Assembly (NCBI GenBank): GCA_003602285.1
Contig: QZVU01000001.1
Coordinates: 62,001 to 126,000 of the forward strand
DNA length: 64,000 bases
DNA from: Arthrobacter frigidicola
GTDB lineage: Bacteria > Actinomycetota > Actinomycetes > Actinomycetales > Micrococcaceae
Direction: 5' to 3'
The position numbers and the translations under genes were made by a program. Under the pieces are notes generated by a model. The model had not been told where the DNA came from. It saw nothing but the letters and a program-made list of their open reading frames with translations, and did no database searches. Positions 58,413 to 64,000 of the stretch are shown one piece after another (within the stretch, counting starts at the first letter, position 1; each line of letters begins with the position of its first letter).

Positions 58413-59077
58413 CCCGGCAAGGAAGTCTCAGAGCTTCCATCGAGGAACAGCACCGCCAGCACGGCCGCCAGGATCATGCCGGGGCCGAAGGGGAAGCTGG
58501 TGTTGCGGGTGCCGCGCCCCGAGAGCAACAGGGCGACTCCCGCCAGGCCCCCGAAGATGAAACCGCCCAGCAGCGCCGCCAGCCAGGCCCCAACGCCGAC
58601 ATAGCCGCCGTAGAGGCCGAGGACTCCCGCGAGCTTCACGTCACCCATTCCCATGCCGGCGGGGGAGATGAAGGCCAGCAGCAGGTAGAACAGGAACATC
58701 ACGGCGCCGCCGAGCAGTGCGCCGACCAGCGGCCGCCAGCCGCCCTCGACCGCTGCGACCAGCAGAGCGATTCCCGTGACGGCGAGGAACGGAAGCAGCA
58801 GTGCGTTCGGCAGGAGCTTGGAGCGCAGGTCGATCGCCGCGAGCAGTACCCCGAAGACAGGAAGCACGAGGTACAGCAGGACCTCCGTCGGTGCTTCGGC
58901 CTTGAGCGCGCCGAGGGCGCAGAACAGGCCGGTGAGGACGGCGACGGGCCACCGCCAGCGGCCGGGAAGCACGGTTCGTGGATCCCGCTCGGCCAGCGGG
59001 AACATCCGGTAGGACGTGAGGCCGCCCGCGACGGCGCAGACGAGCGCGAGGACGGCCCCCGGTGCGGCGTCAGGCAT
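58409..59077 (-). CDS. A24 family prepilin peptidase (TadV/CpaA-like)
   Basis: Membrane aspartyl protease that cleaves prepilin leader peptides. 222 aa with about seven hydrophobic segments. Catalytic aspartates fit AAIDLRSKLLPN (near residue 82) and the GxGD motif in GMGMGDVKLAG. It lacks the N-terminal zinc-binding methyltransferase domain of PilD. The likely substrates are Flp-type pilins of the Tad genes about 4 kb further on. Convergent with truA; the two stop codons overlap. Confidence 0.87.
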   Translation of the reverse strand: MPDAAPGAVLALVCAVAGGLTSYRMFPLAERDPRTVLPGRWRWPVAVLTGLFCALGALKAEAPTEVLLYLVLPVFGVLLAAIDLRSKLLPNALLLPFLAVTGIALLVAAVEGGWRPLVGALLGGAVMFLFYLLLAFISPAGMGMGDVKLAGVLGLYGGYVGVGAWLAALLGGFIFGGLAGVALLLSGRGTRNTSFPFGPGMILAAVLAVLFLDGSSETSLPG

Positions 59078-59175
59078 GGGTCGACACCGGCCGGCAGAGC
59101 CCGTCGGTACTGCCCTGAATCGTGGAAATCGGTAGGTAAATCAACTTTCCCCTGTCGTTGGATCAACCATCATTA

Positions 59176-59212
59176 TCACTCCTGTTGGTACAGGAGTGAC
59201 GAGGGTTACTAT
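59176..59212 (+). promoter_or_regulatory. Palindromic operator over the response-regulator promoter
   Basis: TCACTCCTG (59176-59184) and CAGGAGTGA (59191-59199) form a perfect 9-bp inverted repeat with a 6-nt spacer. That spacer, TTGGTA, is also a -35 hexamer, 16 nt ahead of the -10 TACTAT (59207-59212). Binding here should block or control transcription of the regulator gene at 59301. Confidence 0.6.
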
Positions 59213-59300
59213 TGTCCTATTCAGCGGGGGTCCGGCAAGGTGTGGGCGGCAGTATGACCCGAATGCGAGGCGCATAACTGGACTGAAGGCGGAAGGCGTT

Positions 59301-60092
59301 ATGAACGATCCTGGGGTGGCGGTCGTTATTGAGGACGACGACGATGTCCGGAACCTGCTGAGCGCCGTCCTGCGGCAGTCAGGGTTCGAGGTCCATGCTG
59401 CGCCCACGGGCCGCGACGGTGTCCGCCTGGTCCGCGAGGTGGAGCCGATCGTCGTCACCGTCGACCTTGGCCTGCCGGACATCGACGGGTACGAGGTGCT
59501 GCGCCGGGTCCGGGCCTTCAGCGACTGCTACGTCGTCATCCTGACCTCGCGCGCCGACGAACTCGATGCCCTCATGGGCCTTCAATCGGGGGCCGATGAC
59601 TACCTCACCAAGCCGTTCCGGCCGCGCGAGCTTCGGGCCCGCATCGCGGCGATGATGCGCAGGCCCCGTTCCGGTTCGGCCGGCGTCCCCCTGATGGGCA
59701 GTGGGTCCGCCGGACCCGTTCCCGGCCCCGGCGGCGCCCGGAGTGCGCGGACAAGCACCATCAATGTGCTGAGGCACAACGGGCTGGTGCTTGACCACCA
59801 TGCGCGGACCGTCTCCGTTGACGGCGCCGAGCTGTCACTGACCCGCAGCGAGTTCGACCTCCTTCACGCACTCCTGTTGGGCCGGGGCGCCGTTCGAACG
59901 AAGGCCGACCTGGTCAAGGTGGTCCGGGGAGAGGCCCCCGGCGCCTCCACGTACATCAGCGATTCCGACGAGCGGGCCATCGAGGTCCACATGGGGAACA
60001 TCCGGCGAAAGCTGTGCGAAGACCCCCGGAACCCGCGGTGGTTCCAGACCGTGCGCGGGGTGGGATACCGGCTGACGCCCGAGCAGCCCTAA
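59301..60092 (+). CDS. OmpR-family response regulator (orphan)
   Basis: 263-aa two-domain regulator. Receiver: acidic cluster IEDDDDVRNLL (about 10-20), phosphoacceptor Asp55 in VVTVDLGLPDIDGYEVL, Lys104 in DDYLTKPFRPREL. A Gly/Ser/Pro-rich linker (about 120-150) leads to a winged-helix domain with LTRSEFDLLHALLLGRGAV and VHMGNIRRKLCEDPRNPRWF. ATG 59301 follows GGAAGG; the frame upstream of it covers the promoter. No histidine kinase is adjacent. Together with the HPt-like protein and Tad genes nearby it may control pilus or adhesion genes; that is inference. Confidence 0.9.
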   Translation: MNDPGVAVVIEDDDDVRNLLSAVLRQSGFEVHAAPTGRDGVRLVREVEPIVVTVDLGLPDIDGYEVLRRVRAFSDCYVVILTSRADELDALMGLQSGADDYLTKPFRPRELRARIAAMMRRPRSGSAGVPLMGSGSAGPVPGPGGARSARTSTINVLRHNGLVLDHHARTVSVDGAELSLTRSEFDLLHALLLGRGAVRTKADLVKVVRGEAPGASTYISDSDERAIEVHMGNIRRKLCEDPRNPRWFQTVRGVGYRLTPEQP

Positions 60093-60176
60093 AGCGGCGA
60101 TGCAGGCTCTGCACAACGCGGGGTGTACGCGGGGCGGGGCGTCGGCGATACTGTGGGCGGAAGCAGAGGAGCGCGC

Positions 60177-60758
60177 ATGGGCAAAGTAGTGATGTACAGC
60201 TCGGTGTCGGTGGACGGTTTCATCGCAGACGAGGACGACCAGCCCGGACCGCTGTTCGACTGGCTGCTCAGCGGCGACGTGCCGCTGGACGAGAGCGGCG
60301 AGTTGAAGGTGTCGCAGGCGTCCTACGACTACACCAGGGCCTACTGGGACCAGATCGGGGTGACTGTCGCCGGCCGCCGGGTCTTCGACATGACGGACGG
60401 CTGGGGCGGGAAGCCCCCGAGTGGGATCGACCACGTGGTCGTCGTGACGCACCGGCCTGCGCCTGAGGGCTGGGACCCCGGGGCGCCGTTTCACTTCATC
60501 GACGGCGTCGAGGCAGCCGTGGCCAGGGCACAGGAGCTTGCGGGGAACCGCATCGTCGAGGTGGCCGCCGGCGACGTCGGTGGTCAGGCGCTTGCCGCGG
60601 GTCTGGTCGACGAGGTGCGCATGGACGTCGTACCCGTCGTGTTCGGGTCCGGGAAGCGCTACTTCGGGCCGGTCGACGCGCAGCACCTGTTGGAGGGCCC
60701 TGACGAGGTGCTTCAGGGGGACCGGGTGCTCCACGTGCGCTATCGGGTGCGCCGCTGA
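60177..60758 (+). CDS. Dihydrofolate reductase family protein (RibD C-terminal fold)
   Basis: NAD(P)H-dependent reductase-like protein of 193 aa. Begins VVMYSSVSVDGFIADEDDQP, has the cofactor loop GVTVAGRRVFDMTDGWGG and the IVEVAAGDVGGQALAAGLVD motif near residue 125-144, typical of the RibD_C/YwjB group. ATG 60177 follows AGAGGAG; the frame upstream is non-coding. Members of this group rarely have known substrates, and folate reduction should not be assumed. Confidence 0.87.
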   Translation: MGKVVMYSSVSVDGFIADEDDQPGPLFDWLLSGDVPLDESGELKVSQASYDYTRAYWDQIGVTVAGRRVFDMTDGWGGKPPSGIDHVVVVTHRPAPEGWDPGAPFHFIDGVEAAVARAQELAGNRIVEVAAGDVGGQALAAGLVDEVRMDVVPVVFGSGKRYFGPVDAQHLLEGPDEVLQGDRVLHVRYRVRR

Positions 60759-60811
60759 CCGACTACGGCCACCACGGTGAAGCGCGCCTGAAGCAGGGAA
60801 TCCCCGGGAGA

Positions 60812-60833
60812 GGTGGCGTCAAGGGACGCCACC
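60812..60833 (-). terminator. Possible terminator between the reductase and DUF808 genes
   Basis: GGTGGCGTC (60812-60820) pairs with GACGCCACC (60825-60833) around AAGG, between convergent genes. No T-run on either side. Confidence 0.45.
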
Positions 60834-60846
60834 CACCGGGTGGGAC

Positions 60847-61869
60847 CTAGGAGGCCGAATCGGCGTCGTGCTTGTCCGGCCGGTAGCCGGAGATGGCGGC
60901 GCGGACGTCGCCCTCTTCGTGCCCGCCCTTCTTCTTGCCGAACGGCAGGACCTTCATGAGCGGGTGTATGACCGCCATCACCACAAGGCCCCAGGCGAGT
61001 CCGAGGACGGCCGAGCACAGGGTGTTCACGAGCCAGACCAGGAAGCTGCCGACGACCGCGATTCCCTCGAAGGGGTGCTCAAGGGCATGGACCAGGTCGT
61101 ACGGGGCGTGCCAGCCGAGGTCGTAGGCGCCCTGCAGCATGATGTGGCCGCCCACCCAGAGCATGGCGATTGTTCCGATGAAGGTGATCGCGGCCAGCAC
61201 GGCGGGCATGCCCTTGACGAGCATCTCGCCGATGCGCTTGGCGCCCGCGGAGTCCTTTTTGGTCAGGTGCAGGCCGATGTCGTCCATCTTGACGATGAGC
61301 CCGACGGCGCCGTACACGAGCACCGTGATCGCCAGCGCCACCACGACCAGGATGATCGCCCGGGCCCATATCGACTCACTGGCCACCTCATTCAGCGAGA
61401 TGACCATGATCTCGCAGGAGAGGATGAAGTCTGTGGTGATGGCCCCCTTGGTGACCTTGGCCTCCGCCTCGGGGCCCCGTTCCACCACCGGCGCTTCTTT
61501 GGTCTCGTGGTGGCCGCGGATCTTGTGCCAGACCTTCTCGGCACCCTCGTAGCACAAGTAGGTGCCGCCCAGCATGAGGATGAAGGGGATGACCGCCGGG
61601 ATGAAGGTACTGATCAGCAGCAGCGCCGGCAGGATGATCAACAGCTTGTTGCGCAGCGAGCCCCAGAAGATCCGCTTGATCATCGGCAGTTCGCGCGACG
61701 GATCCGACCCGGACACGTACTGCGGGGTGACGGCGGCGTCGTCGATCACCACGCCGGCGGCCTTGGTCCCCGCCTTGGCGGCCCCGGCAGCGACGTCGTC
61801 TACCGAGGCGGCCGCGATGCGGGCAATGGCCGCGACGTCGTCGAACAGGGCGAAGAGACCGCCGCTCAC
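60847..61869 (-). CDS. DUF808 membrane protein (YedI-like)
   Basis: 340-aa membrane protein. The N-terminal LFALFDDVAAIARIAAASVD and VVIDDAAVTPQYVSG stretches are the DUF808 signature; about seven hydrophobic segments follow, and GGTYLCYEGAEKVWHKI is another conserved block. GTG 61869 is used because GGAGG lies 6 nt upstream; a GTG 15 nt earlier is possible. Function unknown in the whole family. Confidence 0.88.
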   Translation of the reverse strand: MSGGLFALFDDVAAIARIAAASVDDVAAGAAKAGTKAAGVVIDDAAVTPQYVSGSDPSRELPMIKRIFWGSLRNKLLIILPALLLISTFIPAVIPFILMLGGTYLCYEGAEKVWHKIRGHHETKEAPVVERGPEAEAKVTKGAITTDFILSCEIMVISLNEVASESIWARAIILVVVALAITVLVYGAVGLIVKMDDIGLHLTKKDSAGAKRIGEMLVKGMPAVLAAITFIGTIAMLWVGGHIMLQGAYDLGWHAPYDLVHALEHPFEGIAVVGSFLVWLVNTLCSAVLGLAWGLVVMAVIHPLMKVLPFGKKKGGHEEGDVRAAISGYRPDKHDADSAS

Positions 61870-62052
61870 AGGTGGCCTCCGCACTGCTTGGAGGTGGACG
61901 GCTGGGCGGAGAGGCCACGGTTGAGGCGCGTGATCAGCATGCTTCGAGTATACGGTGGGGGCCGGCGTCGCGACCTGCCTCCGCCTGCTTGCGGAACCGC
62001 TTCGCAGTGCCGCAGTTTTAAGGCAGTGGAGTGGTTTCCGGTCAACCCGCCG

Positions 62053-62511
62053 CTACACGCAGTCGCTGGTGAGCAGGTAGGTGGTGCGCAGTTCAACGAC
62101 GGTATCGCGTCCGCACCGCTCGAGGGCGGGCAGGGCACCGAGCGCCTCGCGGAGCTGGAAGCTGCGGAGGAAGCCTTCGACGCGGGAGGCAAGGGCCGAA
62201 AGCCGGGGTGCACCGACCATGGTGGAGGCAGCCCGAAGGTTGACCACGGCCTCAAGGGCTGCTTTGGCGTCCTCCTCGGCCAGGGACGAGGTGAGGCGGT
62301 GGATGCGCTCGTCCCAGAACGCCACGTAGTCGCTCACGAAGGCCCGCACGGTGGCGATGTCCTCGAGTTCCTGCCCGAGCTCTTCCAGCACCGTGGGATC
62401 CAGCAGAGGCGCAGCACCGGCATCACCCGCGTCTGGGCAGACGGTGGGCGTCTGCGCGGAGCGGGCAGCGGCTTCACTGTCCTGGCTGCGATCGTACGGT
62501 GGTGTTGGCAC
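62053..62511 (-). CDS. HPt-like domain protein lacking the phosphoacceptor histidine
   Basis: 152 aa. Residues 35-140 form a helical bundle that resembles histidine phosphotransfer domains, but in the expected HxxKG position the sequence reads NLRAASTMVG: the His is Asn91 and the Lys is Ala94, while the following Gly100 and LxxxxxRVEGFLR helix are kept. If the family call is right it cannot accept phosphate in the usual way and may act as a binding or titrating protein. GTG start at 62511. It lies downstream of the Tad genes on the same strand, 97 nt from TadC. The family assignment rests on this pattern alone. Confidence 0.6.
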   Translation of the reverse strand: MPTPPYDRSQDSEAAARSAQTPTVCPDAGDAGAAPLLDPTVLEELGQELEDIATVRAFVSDYVAFWDERIHRLTSSLAEEDAKAALEAVVNLRAASTMVGAPRLSALASRVEGFLRSFQLREALGALPALERCGRDTVVELRTTYLLTSDCV

Positions 62512-62608
62512 TCTCTAAGGCTACTTTCGAAGTCCATGGAAGAGCGGGGAAAAAGCCGATACTTCGGAAAAACTGCGGCATTACTGTGGTGTACGATCCG
62601 GCGCAGGA

Positions 62609-63487
62609 CTATCCGAAAGTTTGCATGATGTTGATCGCAGCGGGACCGAGCATGACGATAAACATCACGGGGAAAACGAAAATAATAAGCGGGAAAAGTG
62701 TCTTTACTGGAAGTTTCATCGCCTTTTCCTCAGCGCGCTGCCGACGTTTCACCCTCGATTGCTTCGCCTGAGTTTTGAGGACAGTTGAAATCCCGATTCC
62801 ATACTTGTCTGCCTGGACTACAGCGCGCACAAAGCTTTTGAGGTCATCAACACTGGAGCGGTCAGCCATCGACTGGTAGGCCTCCCGGCGTGGCCTTCCA
62901 ACCTGGATGTCTTGAAGCGTCCGGACAATCTCCTCGGCGAGTGGGCCCTTGCCGTTCTGTCCCGCTCGGGCCATTGCTGTCTCAAAACCTAGACCGGCCT
63001 CCACGGAAATCAGCATTTGGTCCAGGGTATCTGGCAGTTCCAATTCAATGGCCTGCTGGCGTTTGACTGCCGAGTTGTAGATGAGGAGGTCGGGGAGGAA
63101 GTAGAGCAACGCCGTGATGAAGACCCCTAGAAGCACGGCCCGCGCGGTTGGGTTACTGGTATACATCAGAAGTCCAAGCGCGGCCCCCACGAGCGCGAGA
63201 GTCGGCTTGATGATCAGCACTTTATCCAGTGGCATTGACCGAGGGCGGCCGGCGAAGGCAAGAAGTCCGTCGAGCTTGGCGATGTAGGCGGTGGGTGTGA
63301 CCTTGCGGACGGTGTCGATAATCGCGGGCGTTGGCGTCTGTGCCTGCCCCTCGCCCCCAACAATTCCATTGGTGAGATTCGACTTGATGGCAACGGCCGC
63401 CGTGCGGTCGGTGGAAAACAGGGTCCATGCGAGGTATGACAATGGGCCCACTATGAGGGCGATCGAGGTCCATGCCGATGATGTCAT
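62609..63487 (-). CDS. Type II/IV secretion system F-domain protein, TadC-like
   Basis: Inner-membrane platform protein of a Tad/Flp pilus. 292 aa. An N-terminal helix, a loop, a central helix pair (about 88-130), the T2SSF domain (about 140-265) with ELPDTLDQMLISVEAGLGFE and ADKYGIGISTVLKTQAKQSR, and a C-terminal helix ending in MIMLGPAAINIMQ-like sequence. It starts 12 nt after the TadB-like gene. Base composition looks less GC-rich than the housekeeping genes. Confidence 0.9.
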   Translation of the reverse strand: MTSSAWTSIALIVGPLSYLAWTLFSTDRTAAVAIKSNLTNGIVGGEGQAQTPTPAIIDTVRKVTPTAYIAKLDGLLAFAGRPRSMPLDKVLIIKPTLALVGAALGLLMYTSNPTARAVLLGVFITALLYFLPDLLIYNSAVKRQQAIELELPDTLDQMLISVEAGLGFETAMARAGQNGKGPLAEEIVRTLQDIQVGRPRREAYQSMADRSSVDDLKSFVRAVVQADKYGIGISTVLKTQAKQSRVKRRQRAEEKAMKLPVKTLFPLIIFVFPVMFIVMLGPAAINIMQTFG

Positions 63488-63499
63488 TTTAGTTCTACC

Positions 63500-64000
63500 T
63501 CAAAACTTGATCTTAACCATGCGGCTGAGCCAGAAGCCACCTATCGCATACATAACGACACTGAGGACGATCATTGCAATGCCGAGAGGGTGCTCAACAA
63601 GAACAGCCATGTAGGTGGGATTAATGAATCGGAAAAGTACGGCAATCGCGACGGGAAGACCCATCAAGATGAAAGCGGACATGATCCCTTCGGCGCTCAA
63701 TGAGCGGATCATGCCTTTGATCTCGCTACGCTCTCGAATGGTCTCGGCGACGTGTTCGAGGACCTCCGCGAGATCCCCTCCGACCTCGCGGTGAATCTGG
63801 ATGGCCTGAGCGATCCACTCAAAGTCCTCGCTGTCCATCCGGTGCGCGGCATCCTCGATTGCATGCTGCGCATCCTTGCCAATCCGGGTCTCATTGATGA
63901 TCCTTGAGAGCTCTTCGGAGGTCGGAGCATCCGCGTCGACTGCTACCGCGTCGATCGAGCGCATGACACTATGACCAGCACGGAGTCCACCGATAAGGGT
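63500..64000 (-). CDS. TadB-like pilus platform protein (5' truncated by window)
   Basis: C-terminal part of a second T2SSF-domain protein that pairs with TadC. The frame is open to the last base of the window, so an ATG at 63964 is not the start. Visible: GGLRAGHSVMRSIDAVA, QIHREVGGDLAEVLEHVAET and RSLSAEGIMSAFILMGLPVA, then two membrane helices. The upstream ATPase gene expected in a tad operon would lie beyond the window. Confidence 0.88.
   Translation of the reverse strand, partial: TLIGGLRAGHSVMRSIDAVAVDADAPTSEELSRIINETRIGKDAQHAIEDAAHRMDSEDFEWIAQAIQIHREVGGDLAEVLEHVAETIRERSEIKGMIRSLSAEGIMSAFILMGLPVAIAVLFRFINPTYMAVLVEHPLGIAMIVLSVVMYAIGGFWLSRMVKIKF

Noticed and set aside
59196-59300. Longer N-terminus of the OmpR-type regulator
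   Set aside because: The extra 35 codons cover the promoter and palindrome; ATG 59301 has a strong ribosome site and starts the receiver domain normally.

Overview
The window is a high-GC actinobacterial chromosome segment. The gene order (aspC, tRNA-Trp, secE, nusG, rplKA, then rplJL, rpoBC, str, S10, spc and alpha operons), the many GTG/TTG starts, the low-complexity tails on several ribosomal proteins and the PspC-kinase locus suggest Micrococcales, probably an Arthrobacter-like member of Micrococcaceae. The taxonomic call is inference from gene content; nothing in the window names the species.

Bases 1-13.4 kb are an ordinary metabolic and envelope region: a flavin oxidoreductase cut by the window edge, a DUF3040 membrane protein, a nitronate monooxygenase divergent from an MFS transporter, a redoxin lacking its second cysteine, a Ca2+/H+ antiporter, an SDR, a GNAT enzyme, and a PspC envelope-stress locus. 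In that locus a three-gene PspC operon is divergent from a PspC-fused histidine kinase and its LuxR-type response regulator.

Bases 13.4-26.3 kb hold aspC, tRNA-Trp, secE, nusG, rplK and rplA, then a strong terminator. An array of six hairpin repeats follows, then a tandem-GNAT gene, and rplJ-rplL behind an L10-type leader with an attenuator. Next come a thiolase and idi on the minus strand and a compact crtE-crtB-crtI operon. Those three genes would make lycopene; no cyclase or elongase gene is present here. crtI carries an in-frame 15-bp tandem repeat.

Bases 26.4-39.2 kb hold rpoB-rpoC and the str operon (rpsL, rpsG, fusA, tuf). Between tuf and the S10 operon sits an orphan AbiEi-antitoxin-like/DUF559 gene flanked by related palindromic repeats. 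This is the most accessory-looking insertion in the window. Bases 41.2-58.4 kb are the S10, spc and alpha clusters through rplQ and truA, with secY, adk, map and infA. An internal terminator lies after rpsQ and no rpsN lies between rplE and rpsH.

Bases 58.4-64 kb hold a prepilin peptidase, an OmpR-type regulator with a palindrome over its promoter, a RibD-like reductase, a DUF808 membrane protein, an HPt-like protein without phosphoacceptor residues, and TadC/TadB-type pilus assembly genes on the minus strand, the last cut by the window end. The Tad genes look less GC-rich than their neighbours.

Most of the window is conserved housekeeping. I found no clear new multi-gene system. The best leads are the repeat families, shared promoter motifs, structured intercistronic regions and a few proteins with missing key residues.
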